From Candidatus Denitrolinea symbiosum (lineage in GTDB: Bacteria; Chloroflexota; Anaerolineae; Anaerolineales; Villigracilaceae): a stretch of 64,000 nucleotides of DNA. Every line of letters starts with the position of its first letter. The stretch's first letter is position 1. Positions 34,684 to 43,648 of this stretch are shown in pieces. The position numbers and the translations under genes were made by a program. The notes below the pieces were generated by a model. That model was given only the letters and a program-made list of their open reading frames with translations, searched no databases and was not told the origin of the DNA. The stretch covers positions 1,488,001 to 1,552,000 of the forward strand of contig BLAA01000001.1 in the NCBI GenBank assembly GCA_017312345.1, read 5' to 3'.

Positions 34684-35850
34684 CTATAATCTCTCGAAGA
34701 ACCTGTGGATTTTTTCCATCGCCCGCTCGATGACCTCCATCGAAGTGGCGTAGCACAGGCGGATATATCCGTCTCCCGCGGGACCGAAATCCGTCCCTGC
34801 CAAAACGGCGACTCCCTCCTCCTCCAGCAGCCGCGCCTGGATCTCCTTCGACGAAATCCCAAACGACTTTACATTCGGGAAGACGTAAAACGCGCCCTGC
34901 GGCTTCTGCGCGTGGACGCCAGGGATGGCGTTCGCCAGTTCCACCATGCGGTCGCGGCGCTTCTGGTATTCGGCAACCATCTCGCGGACGAAATCCTGCG
35001 GACCCGTCAGCGCCTCCATCCCCGCGTATTGCGTGAACATGGCCGTGCATCCCACCGAGTGGGTGATCAGCAGTTCCAGCCGTTCCGCCAGCGCGGGCGG
35101 CGCGATCATATAGCCGAGCCGCCAGCCCGTCATCGCGTAGGCTTTCGAGAATCCGTCGGCGATGACGGTGCGCTCCAGCATCCCGTCAATTGAGGCGACG
35201 CTCGGCGCGGACTCCATCCCGTCGTAGACCAGGCGCGAGTAGATTTCGTCCGCCAGGATCCAGGCGTCGTATTTCTGCGCCTGTTTCGCGATGTGCTTTA
35301 AATCTTCGAGCGGGATGACGCCGCCGGTCGGGTTGGCGGGCGAATTGAGGATGATGAGTTTCGTTTTGTCCGAAATCTTCGAATCGAAGACATCCAGGTC
35401 GAACGAGAATTGATTCTCCTCGCGCAGCGTCACCGGCACAGGCGTCCCGCCCGCGACGCCGATCATGGCGCGGTAGGTCGGGAAGCCGGGATCGGGGTAG
35501 ATAACCTCGTCGCCCGGCGCGACCAGCGCGAGGGTCGGGAAGAAGAGACCGGGCTTGGAGCCGGGTCCCGCCACGACCATGTCGGGATGGACCGTCACGC
35601 CGCGCCGCGCGCCCGCGTCGGCCGCGATCAGCTCGCGAAAGCGCGTCAGTCCCGCGGGGGAGGTGTAGCGCGTGAGTCCCTCCTCGATGGCGGCGACGCC
35701 CGCCTGGGCGATGGTTTCGGGCGTGCGGAAGTCGGGCTGGCCGAGTTCGAGGTGCAAGACCTCGCGGCCGGCGCGTTCTATGTCTGAGGCGCGCGCCAGG
35801 ACGGCGTACGCGCCCTCGGCTTCGAGATGGGCGATGCGGTTGGCGAACAT
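34684..35850 (-). CDS. Aspartate-type PLP-dependent aminotransferase
   Basis: A 388-residue class I/II aminotransferase. Key motifs are LELGQPDFRTPETI near the N-terminus, NSPANPTGG, WILADEIYS, the Schiff-base lysine in DGFSKAYAMTGWRLGY and the C-terminal YIRLCYATS with the carboxylate-binding Arg. Aspartate/glutamate is the likely substrate pair. It is the last gene of the SAM-riboswitch-controlled metY-metA operon (13-bp gap), so it may supply aspartate for homoserine synthesis or transaminate the keto acid of methionine. An AGGAGG site precedes the ATG at 35848-35850. Confidence 0.88.
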   Translation of the reverse strand: MFANRIAHLEAEGAYAVLARASDIERAGREVLHLELGQPDFRTPETIAQAGVAAIEEGLTRYTSPAGLTRFRELIAADAGARRGVTVHPDMVVAGPGSKPGLFFPTLALVAPGDEVIYPDPGFPTYRAMIGVAGGTPVPVTLREENQFSFDLDVFDSKISDKTKLIILNSPANPTGGVIPLEDLKHIAKQAQKYDAWILADEIYSRLVYDGMESAPSVASIDGMLERTVIADGFSKAYAMTGWRLGYMIAPPALAERLELLITHSVGCTAMFTQYAGMEALTGPQDFVREMVAEYQKRRDRMVELANAIPGVHAQKPQGAFYVFPNVKSFGISSKEIQARLLEEEGVAVLAGTDFGPAGDGYIRLCYATSMEVIERAMEKIHRFFERL

Positions 35851-35863
35851 GGATCCTCCTCGG

Positions 35864-36805
35864 TTAGAAGTCGTCATAGACGCCGCGTTCGGGAATGTCG
35901 CGGACGCGGTATGGGGTGACCTGGTACACATGATAGTTGAGCCAGTTGCTGAACAGCAGGTTGGCGTGGCCGCGCCAGCGGACGAGCGGAGGCTGGGACG
36001 GGTCGTTGGCGGGGTAGTAATTGGCCGGTACGCGGATTGACAGTCCTTTGCTTTTGTCCCGATCATACTCGGACTTGAGGGTGAGCGGGTCGTATTCGGC
36101 ATGCCCGGTGACGAAGACGTGCCGCCCGTCGCGCGTGCCGACGATGTAGAGGCCCGCCTGCTCCGATTCGGCCAGGATGACGAGGTCGGGCGTCTTCTCG
36201 ATATCGGCGCGGCGGATCTCGGTGTGACGCGAATGCGGCGCGAGGAAAACGTCGTCGAAGCCGCGCAGAAGCCGCGCCTTGCGTTCGAGGACGCGGTGCG
36301 GAAAAACGCCGAACATTTTTTGCGCGAGCGGGTATTTCGGCACGCCATACCGATGATACAGTCCGGCCTGCGCGCCCCAGCAAACGTAGAGCGTGGAGAA
36401 GACATTGGTCTCTGCCCAGGCCATGATCTCCTTTAACTCCGGCCAGTAGTCCACCTCTTCGAAGGGCATTTGTTCCACAGGCGCGCCGGTGATGATGAGG
36501 CCGTCGAACTTGCTCCGGCGTACCTGGGCGAACGATTTGTAGTGGGCCAGCAGGTGTTCGGCCGAAGCGTTTTTGTGGTTGTGCGAGACGGTATGCAGCA
36601 GGGTGATGTCCACCTGCAGGGGCGTGTTTCCGAGCAGGCGCAGGAACTGCGTTTCCGTCTCGATCTTGGCGGGCATGAGGTTGAGGATGGCGATGCGCAG
36701 CGGACGGATGTCCTGGCGCCGGGCGCGGGCGTCGCTCATCACAAAGATATTTTCGCCTTCCAGAATACTACGCGCCGGGAGCGTGGCGGGAATTTTGACG
36801 GGCAT
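35864..36805 (-). CDS. metA: Homoserine O-acetyltransferase (MetA type)
   Basis: A 313-residue acyltransferase that activates homoserine for methionine synthesis. The catalytic Cys is in [13 protein letters not shown] and the catalytic His in FVTGHAEYD. The specificity loop reads [15 protein letters not shown]; in the MetA family a Glu at this position, rather than the Gly of E. coli, goes with acetyl-CoA use. That fits the neighbouring metY, which needs O-acetylhomoserine. It lies 14 bp after metY. Confidence 0.92.
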   Translation of the reverse strand: MPVKIPATLPARSILEGENIFVMSDARARRQDIRPLRIAILNLMPAKIETETQFLRLLGNTPLQVDITLLHTVSHNHKNASAEHLLAHYKSFAQVRRSKFDGLIITGAPVEQMPFEEVDYWPELKEIMAWAETNVFSTLYVCWGAQAGLYHRYGVPKYPLAQKMFGVFPHRVLERKARLLRGFDDVFLAPHSRHTEIRRADIEKTPDLVILAESEQAGLYIVGTRDGRHVFVTGHAEYDPLTLKSEYDRDKSKGLSIRVPANYYPANDPSQPPLVRWRGHANLLFSNWLNYHVYQVTPYRVRDIPERGVYDDF

Positions 36806-36819
36806 GGGTCCGCTCGTTT

Positions 36820-38127
36820 CTAGCGATCCGCCTGGGATGCGGAGAGGGCCGAGTCCAAATCCCAGAGGAGGTCGTCAATGTCTTCGAGTCCGACGCTCAG
36901 GCGGACGAAGTCCGGCGAGACGCCCGCGGCGGCCTGTTCCTCGGCGGAAAGCTGGCTGTGCGTGGAACTGGCAGGATGAATGACCAGCGAGCGGGCGTCG
37001 CCCACGTTGGCGAGGTGGATGAAGAGCCGCAGGCTTTCGATGAAACGCCGGCCGGCCTCGATCCCTCCTTTGATGCCAAATCCGAGGATGGCGCTCGCCC
37101 CTTTGGGCAGGTATTTTTTCGCCCGCTCGTGATCGGGATGGCTGGCGAGGCCCGGATATTTGACCCAACTCACCAGCGGATGCCGGCTGAGGAAGTCCGC
37201 CACCGCTTTGGCGTTCTGCACGTGACGCTCCATGCGCAGCGAGAGCGTCTCGATCCCCTGGAGGATCTGCCAGCTGTTGAAAGGCGATTGGCACGCGCCG
37301 ATGTCGCGCAGCGCCTGGACGCGGGCCTTGACGATGAACGGAGGCAGTCCCGCTTCGGAGAGGTCGGCGTAAACGAGGCCGTGATACGAGGGGTCGGGCG
37401 TGGTGAAATTGTCGAAGCGTCCGCTGCGCCAGTCGAAGTTGCCGCCGTCCACGATGAGGCCGCCGATGCTGGAGCCATGTCCGCACAGGAATTTGGTGGC
37501 GCTGTGAGTGACGATGTTCGCGCCCCACTCGAACGGACGGAAGAGATACGGCGTGGCGAAGGTGTTGTCGATCATCAGCGCGATGCGGTTCTGGCTGGCG
37601 ATGGCGGCGGCCTCCTCGAACGGGAAGACGGATATATCGGGGTTGCCGAGCGTTTCGCCGTAGATGATCTTTGTGTTCGGACGGATGGCGCGCTCGAAAT
37701 TCTCCGGCTCGGATGGGTCCACGAAGGTAACTTCGATGCCCAGTTTGCGGAGGGTGTAATTGAACTGGTTGTATGTGCCGCCGTATAAGCGGCTGGACGA
37801 GACGATGTGGTCGCCGGCGTTGCACAGGGTGAAGATGGCCTGCGCTTGCGCGGCGTGACCGCTACTGGCGGCCAGGGCTCCCGCGCCTCCTTCGAGCGCG
37901 GCGACGCGCTGCTCCAGCACGTCGGTGGTGGGATTCATCAGGCGGGTGTAGATATTGCCCAATTCTTTGAGCGCGAACAAGTTGGCCGCGTGCTCGACGC
38001 TCTTGAACTGGTAACTAGCGGTTTGGTACAGCGGCACGACGCACGAACCGGTGGTCGGGTCAATATCGTAACCGGCGCGCAACTGTCGGGTGGCGAAGCC
38101 GAACTGGCGGGAAGTACTGGCGGTCAT
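36820..38127 (-). CDS. metY: O-acetylhomoserine sulfhydrylase
   Basis: A 435-residue PLP enzyme of the Cys/Met metabolism family that makes homocysteine from O-acetylhomoserine and sulfide. It has [18 protein letters not shown] at the N-terminus, [15 protein letters not shown], the IMIDNTF-like segment [13 protein letters not shown] and the PLP lysine in [14 protein letters not shown]. The length fits the family. It is the first gene of the operon and follows a SAM-I riboswitch, so expression should fall when S-adenosylmethionine is plentiful. Confidence 0.93.
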   Translation of the reverse strand: MTASTSRQFGFATRQLRAGYDIDPTTGSCVVPLYQTASYQFKSVEHAANLFALKELGNIYTRLMNPTTDVLEQRVAALEGGAGALAASSGHAAQAQAIFTLCNAGDHIVSSSRLYGGTYNQFNYTLRKLGIEVTFVDPSEPENFERAIRPNTKIIYGETLGNPDISVFPFEEAAAIASQNRIALMIDNTFATPYLFRPFEWGANIVTHSATKFLCGHGSSIGGLIVDGGNFDWRSGRFDNFTTPDPSYHGLVYADLSEAGLPPFIVKARVQALRDIGACQSPFNSWQILQGIETLSLRMERHVQNAKAVADFLSRHPLVSWVKYPGLASHPDHERAKKYLPKGASAILGFGIKGGIEAGRRFIESLRLFIHLANVGDARSLVIHPASSTHSQLSAEEQAAAGVSPDFVRLSVGLEDIDDLLWDLDSALSASQADR

Positions 38128-38180
38128 GGTCTACTCCTTGAGGTGTGATGTCTGCGCTGCCGGCGGGTGAAAACAGGAAA

Positions 38181-38204
38181 CGCCCCATCTGGCAAGATGG
38201 GGCG
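38181..38204 (-). terminator. Expression-platform terminator of the SAM riboswitch
   Basis: CGCCCCATCT and AGATGGGGCG form a perfect 10-bp stem with a four-base loop; on the minus strand it is followed by TTTCCTGTTTT. It lies between the aptamer and metY. Confidence 0.8.
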
Positions 38205-38232
38205 CTGGCAGGCAGGTACGCAAAACAAAAAA

Positions 38233-38356
38233 CGCCTCTCATCTTCCAGAATATGCAACCGGGCGGTTGCGCTTACTGCCGGAATTGGCACCTTGACTTG
38301 CGGTCAGGTTGCCGAGGCTTCACAGGGCCGGTCCCTCAGCCTCTCTGGATAAGAGC
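38233..38356 (-). ncRNA. SAM-I riboswitch (S-box)
   Basis: The minus strand has all conserved SAM-I blocks in order: CTCTTATCCAGAGAGG, TGAGGGACCGGCCC, TGTGAAGCCTCGGCAACC, GGTGCCAATTCC and the closing GGAAGATGAGAGG that pairs with the first block. It precedes metY-metA and is followed by an intrinsic terminator. Family knowledge says SAM binding favours the terminator and turns methionine genes off. Confidence 0.95.
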
Positions 38357-38409
38357 GAATGCTGTATTCAGTTGTCGAACTTCATGGCCGCAGGCGGCGA
38401 AGTTGGCGG

Positions 38410-38439
38410 TTTATACCATGCCAGAGGGGAAAGCGTCAA
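38410..38439 (-). promoter_or_regulatory. Promoter of the metY-metA operon
   Basis: TTGACG (38434-38439) and TATAAA (38410-38415) are spaced by 18 bp on the minus strand. Transcription from here would begin about 45 bp before the riboswitch. The stretch 38440-38475 holds nothing else. Confidence 0.7.
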
Positions 38440-38475
38440 GATGGATTTGGCGGTCGATCAACTGTTCCCGAGAAT

Positions 38476-40143
38476 TCATTTTGAAACTGGGAGCAGATTG
38501 CCGAGCAGACTCCCGCCCAGGTTGGCGCGCAGAAGCGACACGCTCACCGCGGGCAGGTTTGCCGCGGAGGGATAGATCAGGTAGCGCGGCGACCATTCGG
38601 GATGGAATTTTTCCTTGAAGGCGTGCAGGCCGCGGAAGTTGTAGAAGCGGTTGACGTTGCGATAAATATAGTTGAGGGCGCGCTCGATGGTGGGATCGTC
38701 GGAGCGCTCGCCGACGCCCGAGAGCGCGCTCAAGCCGAGGTTGAACGCGGCGTAGTTTTGCGACTTCGCCCATTGGAGCAGCGAGACGAAAAGGAAATCC
38801 ATCAAACCGCCTTCGGTGTGATTGCGATGGCGCATCAGGTCAACGGTCACTTCGCTGGCTTGGAATTCGGCGACGATGTTGGTGAAGGCTTCGATAAACC
38901 CCTCGCGGTCGCGGACGAGGAGGATGGGACAGGTTTGCAGGTAGGCTTCGTCGAACCAGCCGAGCGAGAACCGCATCTCGGAAGCGCCGCGGTTCGACAA
39001 CCACTCATCGCTGATGGAGTCGAGTTCGCGCAACATGCGCGGCGAGAACGGCGGCTGGATCACGTCGGCGCGGTAGCCGAGGCGGGTCATTTTGTTGAAG
39101 CCGCCGCGCAGGTTTTTATTCTCGCTGCCCTCCAGCGTGAACGCGGACAGGTCCACGGTGGCTTCCTGCCCGAGCGTGAGGGCGGAGTAGCCCGCGGTTT
39201 TATAGGCGTCAAGATAAGTCGGCTGGACCTGATAGAACGCGGTCAGCCAGTCGTTCGGCGCGCAGAATTCTTTGAACGCGCTTATCGCCGCGGGGACGTC
39301 TTCGGGCGGGCCGATGGGGTCGCCAAGCGCCAGGGCGATGCGGTTCTCCACGACGTAGGAGACGAGCGATCCGCCCGGGCTGAAGAAAAAATGTTTGTCG
39401 TCTAGCAGGGCGTAGCGGGCGAGGGAGGAGCAGCCGAAGCCGCGGACGACCGTCCAGGCGCGCGCCCGCTCCTCGTCGGTGGCGACGCGGCGATTCAGCA
39501 CGGGACGGAGGAGCATGAGCAGGGCGTAGCCCATCGTCGCCGCGCCGACTATGTAGATGGAGTCCGCGAAGTAGCGTCCAAATTTGCCCGTGAAGGGCTG
39601 CAGGCCGGGATCGTAGAACTGGGTGAACATCACCACAGTTTGGCGGAGCGCCGCCCAGAATCCAAAGTTGATGTGTTCGCGGCGGGCCAGCACGTAGAAG
39701 CCGACGACGCCGTAAGCGAGGGTGAAGCCGAGGGCGGCGAGGACGGTCCAAAGTCCCGCGCGGACCGAGGGGATGTCGGAGCGGGCGTGGAAGCGCGGAC
39801 GGAGGTAGACCAGGAGCGCGGCGAGAGTCGCTTCCTCGTAGTCCAGTCCTTTGAGCAGGTGAATGGGGATGGAGGCGCAGAGGATAACGAGGGTCAGCCA
39901 CCAGCCGAGTTGTTTTTTGCGCCAGAGACTGACGGAGAGCAGCAGCAGGGCAAACCCCGAGAGCGCGGAGGTGAGATGTCCGCCCGTGGAAATGACGAGC
40001 GGCGAGTATTCCTCGAGCAGTTGCAGGCGGTTGTGCAGGGACGGCGTAACCGCGGAGAGAACGTTGATCACGCCCATCGCGGCGGTAAGAAGCGCGACGA
40101 GACGGACGAGGTTTTCCTCAGCGAGGGAGAAGCGGGTTTTCAT
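38476..40143 (-). CDS. DUF2156 (MprF-like) membrane protein
   Basis: A 555-residue protein with about seven N-terminal membrane helices and a C-terminal cytosolic domain with a GNAT-like fold (DUF2156), the layout of the phosphatidylglycerol lysyltransferase MprF. Recognisable pieces are FSPGGSLVSYVVENRIALALGDPIG, LLVRDREGFIEAFTNI and YNFRGLHAFKEKFHPEW. MprF adds an amino acid from aminoacyl-tRNA to lipids; whether this one is a lysyl-, alanyl- or other transferase cannot be told. It is shorter than MprF, which has a longer flippase part. The ATG at 40141-40143 is used. Confidence 0.8.
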   Translation of the reverse strand: MKTRFSLAEENLVRLVALLTAAMGVINVLSAVTPSLHNRLQLLEEYSPLVISTGGHLTSALSGFALLLLSVSLWRKKQLGWWLTLVILCASIPIHLLKGLDYEEATLAALLVYLRPRFHARSDIPSVRAGLWTVLAALGFTLAYGVVGFYVLARREHINFGFWAALRQTVVMFTQFYDPGLQPFTGKFGRYFADSIYIVGAATMGYALLMLLRPVLNRRVATDEERARAWTVVRGFGCSSLARYALLDDKHFFFSPGGSLVSYVVENRIALALGDPIGPPEDVPAAISAFKEFCAPNDWLTAFYQVQPTYLDAYKTAGYSALTLGQEATVDLSAFTLEGSENKNLRGGFNKMTRLGYRADVIQPPFSPRMLRELDSISDEWLSNRGASEMRFSLGWFDEAYLQTCPILLVRDREGFIEAFTNIVAEFQASEVTVDLMRHRNHTEGGLMDFLFVSLLQWAKSQNYAAFNLGLSALSGVGERSDDPTIERALNYIYRNVNRFYNFRGLHAFKEKFHPEWSPRYLIYPSAANLPAVSVSLLRANLGGSLLGNLLPVSK

Positions 40144-40178
40144 AACCTGCTCTTTGAAACTCAAATCGCCGCTTTGAA

Positions 40179-40733
40179 CTATAACTTCGGAAGCACAATA
40201 GATTGCTGTTTCTGGTACTTGCCCTTTTTATCCGCGTACGAGACCTCGCACTCTTCGTCCGCCTCGAAGAACAGAACCTGGGCGATGCCCTCGTTGGCGT
40301 AGATCTTCGCGGGCAGGGGCGTGGTGTTGGAAATTTCAAGCGTGACGAAGCCCTCCCACTCCGGCTCGAACGGCGTCACGTTGACGATGATGCCGCAGCG
40401 CGCGTACGTGGATTTGCCGAGGCAGACCGTGAGAACTTTGCGCGGGATGCGGAAATATTCCACCGTGCGCGCCAGCGCGAAGGAGTTGGGCGGGATCACG
40501 CAGACCTCGCCCTTGAAATCCACCATGCTTTTAGGGTCGAAGTTCTTCGGGTCCACGGTGGCGCCGAAGACGTTGGTGAAGATCTTGAACTCGTCGGCCA
40601 CGCGGATGTCGTAGCCGTAGGACGAGACGCCGTAAGAGATCACGCGGCCGCGCGCCTGACCCTCCATGAACGGTTCGATCATTTTCTGTTCCAGCGCCAT
40701 CTTGCGAATCCAGTGGTCGGGTTTAAGTCCCAT
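40179..40733 (-). CDS. dcd: dCTP deaminase
   Basis: A 184-residue trimeric deaminase or deaminase/dUTPase of pyrimidine deoxynucleotide synthesis. The N-terminal [50 protein letters not shown] and the closing [11 protein letters not shown] are all family motifs. It starts a two-gene run with the DUF2156 gene, 35 bp apart. Confidence 0.95.
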   Translation of the reverse strand: MGLKPDHWIRKMALEQKMIEPFMEGQARGRVISYGVSSYGYDIRVADEFKIFTNVFGATVDPKNFDPKSMVDFKGEVCVIPPNSFALARTVEYFRIPRKVLTVCLGKSTYARCGIIVNVTPFEPEWEGFVTLEISNTTPLPAKIYANEGIAQVLFFEADEECEVSYADKKGKYQKQQSIVLPKL

Positions 40734-40870
40734 GGTTGCTCCATTTTACGATTTGCGATTTTGTTTGTTTGACTGTGGTTGAATTTTCTTTGCCACAGAT
40801 TAGCGCAGATTTCACAGATTACACGTCCCGACGCTGGAGAGCGTCTTTTACGACTCATCCATACAAACGC

Positions 40871-41830
40871 CTATTTTAATGTGATCGTTGTCAGCGTTAA
40901 TTTGCCCGATTGTACTTCAACCCGGCGTTCGTAAAACAAACCGCCGTAATAGAACGTGATGCGATAACGGCCCGGCTTCAACTCGCCCAGCGCGGCGTTC
41001 TCATCCACGGACACGAAATTTTCTTCGTACGTTCGGATGTAGTACGACGCGCCCTCGGTTTGGATCGTCAGGTCGGCGCGCGGGAAGTCGCCGCGCCGGT
41101 TCACGATGGAGATCGCCAGCGCGCCCTCGTCTGCGCGGGGGATCATCCACAACTGGGGGTTGAGCGCGGAGAAGTAATCCTCCGCGTCGCCGCGGCGGAC
41201 TTCGAAGTGCAGGTGACTCCCGATGGCGCCGCCCGTTTTGCCGACTTTGCCGATCTCTTGTCCCGCCGCGACTTGCTGGCCCGCCTGCGTTTCGAGCGCG
41301 GACAGGTGCGCGTAGAGCGTGAACATCCCGTCCGCGTGGCGGATGACGATCACATTTCCGTAGAAATTCGTCCACGGACTGTACGCCGCCTCCGCATCGG
41401 GGCCCGCGAAGACGACCGTCCCGTCTGCCGCGGCGAAGACGGGAGTCCCGGTGGCGTTGGGGAATTCCACGCCGTGATGCGGTTCGCGCGTCCCCTCGGC
41501 GGTGGAGGCGAACGGATACGTCGCGTCCGCCGAATCGTTCGCGGGCGGATGGATCGGCCGCTGGAAGATGAAGTGTCCGTCTGTGATGCAGTAGTCCGCG
41601 GCGAGCGGGTCGCACGGGACGGGCGTCCCGGTCGGCGGAGGGAGCGGGGAGGCGGTAACCGTCGGCGGAGGCGCGGTCCGGCTGGGCGTCGGGGCGGACG
41701 CGGTCTGGGCGGGCGAGGGAGTCGGGAGAGTCGCGGCCGCGTCCAGCGTTGGAGCGGGTCCGCAGGCGGAGGTCAAGGCGAGGAGCAGGAGGAAAGTCAA
41801 GAGGCGTTTCGTCTTCAAGGGGAAGTCCAT
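40871..41830 (-). CDS. M23-family peptidase lipoprotein
   Basis: A 319-residue exported lipoprotein (LTFLLLLALTSAC, lipobox TSAC) with a long Thr/Pro-rich linker (about 25-75) and an M23/LytM metallopeptidase domain. The zinc motif is HHGVEF, with Glu in place of the more usual Asp of HxxxD, and GSHLHFEVR supplies the second motif. A C-terminal beta domain of about 70 residues follows. M23 enzymes cut peptidoglycan cross-bridges or act as regulators of other hydrolases. The ATG at 41828-41830 gives a proper signal peptide. Confidence 0.87.
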   Translation of the reverse strand: MDFPLKTKRLLTFLLLLALTSACGPAPTLDAAATLPTPSPAQTASAPTPSRTAPPPTVTASPLPPPTGTPVPCDPLAADYCITDGHFIFQRPIHPPANDSADATYPFASTAEGTREPHHGVEFPNATGTPVFAAADGTVVFAGPDAEAAYSPWTNFYGNVIVIRHADGMFTLYAHLSALETQAGQQVAAGQEIGKVGKTGGAIGSHLHFEVRRGDAEDYFSALNPQLWMIPRADEGALAISIVNRRGDFPRADLTIQTEGASYYIRTYEENFVSVDENAALGELKPGRYRITFYYGGLFYERRVEVQSGKLTLTTITLK

Positions 41831-41938
41831 TCGGCGAAGTATAACATTCCCGTTTGTCGCCGAGACCGTGCTCGGCGTTATACTTGGCGAATAACTGTAA
41901 AAAACCCTGCAACGTATTTTTTTGAAGAGGATGGCCCG

Positions 41939-42496
41939 ATGAAAACTGCCCTGCTTTTGATTGACATCCAGAAGGATTACTTCCCCGGCGGGAAGATGGA
42001 ATTGGCGAGGCCGCTCGAGGCCGCGAAGAAGGCCTATGGGCTTCTTCAATGTTTTCGCGAGCATGGCGGGTATCACGTCCACATCCAGCACATCGCGCTG
42101 AAACCCGACGCTGCGTTTTTCGTCGAAGGCACGGAGGGGACGGACATCCACGATTCGGTCGCGCACTTCGAGGGCGAGCCGATCGTCTACAAGCATTTCC
42201 CCAACTCGTTCCGCGAGACGAACCTGCTGGAACTGTTGAAAGGCTGGGGCATCGAGCGCGTCGTCGTCACGGGGATGATGACTCACATGTGCGTGGACGC
42301 CACCGTCCGCGCCGCGGCGGACTTCGGCTTTCAGGTCGTCGTCGCCGAAGACGCCTGCGCCACCCGCGACCTGAAATACGGCGAGACGGTCATCCCCGCG
42401 GAGTACGTCCACAAGGCGTTTCTGGCCGCGTTTCAATCGTACGGACGGGTGACGAGCGCGGAGCAGGTCATCGCGCTGCTGGCGGGGGAGCAGTAG
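41939..42496 (+). CDS. Isochorismatase-family cysteine hydrolase
   Basis: A 185-residue hydrolase with the complete catalytic triad of the nicotinamidase/isochorismatase fold: Asp in LLIDIQKDYF, Lys in VYKHFPNSF and Cys in TGMMTHMCVDAT. Family members hydrolyse amides such as nicotinamide or N-carbamoyl compounds; the substrate cannot be fixed here. The ATG at 41939-41941 is in frame and puts the first strand at the N-terminus. A bidirectional hairpin terminator follows. Confidence 0.87.
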   Translation: MKTALLLIDIQKDYFPGGKMELARPLEAAKKAYGLLQCFREHGGYHVHIQHIALKPDAAFFVEGTEGTDIHDSVAHFEGEPIVYKHFPNSFRETNLLELLKGWGIERVVVTGMMTHMCVDATVRAAADFGFQVVVAEDACATRDLKYGETVIPAEYVHKAFLAAFQSYGRVTSAEQVIALLAGEQ

Positions 42497-42509
42497 AAGG
42501 CGGAATGAA

Positions 42510-42540
42510 AAGGCCTCTGAGCGTTGAACTCGGAGGCCTT
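42510..42540 (+). terminator. Bidirectional terminator
   Basis: AAGGCCTC and GAGGCCTT form an 8-bp stem around a 15-base loop between the hydrolase and the convergent lipoprotein gene, with T-rich sequence on both outer sides. Confidence 0.65.
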
Positions 42541-42560
42541 CTTTGACGAGCGAGACGGCT

Positions 42561-43175
42561 CTACGGCAGGAAATGGAGCGTGTCAACAAGCGTCTGGTAC
42601 AGTTTTTCCAACGGGGTTGCGCCGTTCTCCGGGTACCACGGCATGAACTCGAAGCGATACAGGCGGTCGTTGTTGACGACGTACAGGTAACGCGCCGAGT
42701 CTTGCGCGGGCATTCCGTCCACGAGGACGGCCGGCTTGCCGCCAATCGTCAGCTCTGTGCGGACGATTTCAGGGCCGGCGCCCATCTCGGCGATCTGCGC
42801 GTCCGCGATCTGCGCGGCGGTCTGTCCCTCCGCCTCGCTGATGGACGTCAGCAGCCACGCGTCGCCGGGGGCGTCTCCCGCCATGCCAGTGGGATTCAAC
42901 ACGATCAACGTCGCGCCGTCCCAGGCAAACTCGGCGGGATAGAGCAGGCAGATCCCGTTTTCAGCGCTTACCATCAATTTCGTGTCCATGGTCGCGGCGG
43001 GACATCCATCGCCAGGCGCGGCTGGCAAGGCTGGAGGCTCGTCCACAGTCCGCGCCTGCGTCGGGGCCTCGGTCGCGGGCGGCGGAAGGGTTGGGGTGGG
43101 CGCGGCCTGGGATGTCGGCGCGCAGGCGGAGAGTAACAGAATCAGGACGGGAAAGAACATTTGCATTTTGAACAT
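42561..43175 (-). CDS. Lipoprotein of unknown function
   Basis: A 204-residue lipoprotein with a signal peptide and lipobox (VLILLLSAC), a Pro/Thr-rich linker (residues 20-45) and a globular domain of about 150 residues (ICLLYPAEFAWDGATLIVLN, TIGGKPAVLVDGM). The domain reminds me of small beta-rich periplasmic domains, but I do not recognise a family. The ATG at 43173-43175 with GAGGAG upstream is chosen over longer starts. Confidence 0.75.
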   Translation of the reverse strand: MFKMQMFFPVLILLLSACAPTSQAAPTPTLPPPATEAPTQARTVDEPPALPAAPGDGCPAATMDTKLMVSAENGICLLYPAEFAWDGATLIVLNPTGMAGDAPGDAWLLTSISEAEGQTAAQIADAQIAEMGAGPEIVRTELTIGGKPAVLVDGMPAQDSARYLYVVNNDRLYRFEFMPWYPENGATPLEKLYQTLVDTLHFLP

Positions 43176-43648
43176 GTTGAATTCTCCTCGACGGTTCTGA
43201 GCGGACTTCATCGGCGCTTGTTTGGGAGCAGGCATTGTCCGGGCTTTATAACGCGCAAAGTCTCCAGGACTCAAAAATTCCTTGCGGCTTCGCGTTTTTG
43301 TGTTGGCCCATCAGTTTGGCCGTTCTCATGGTTTTGGCGTCAATGCTACCGTGAATTTCGCCAGGAAAATTGGAGAATTCGCGTCCATTCACGGCTGGGA
43401 ATTTTACTTCCGATGAAGACCAATGAGTATAAACGAGAGGATCGGAAAATTGGTTCCCCCCATTTGCCTGAATGGACGCTTTGCAAGGGGAGGTTTGGAC
43501 GGGATTCGTTAACGTACCTCCAACCCTTCTCCTATAAACCGCGCCCCTGCGGGTGATAAAATGGGTCTCGGCACGCCCTCTGCGCGACCGATTACCGATT
43601 ACTGATCACTGACCACTGAAAACTGATCACTGGAAACTGGCAACCAAC
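43176..43648. other. 473-bp gene-free region with repeats
   Basis: No convincing gene. It holds CCGTGAATTTCGCC / CGCGTCCATTCACGG-type repeat remnants at 43349-43395, and at 43590-43640 a degenerate heptamer tract (ACTGATC, ACTGACC, ACTGAAA) of the same family as 9513-9594 and 62417-62460. The tract ends just before the histidine-kinase ATG, which has no good ribosome-binding site. Confidence 0.6.
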
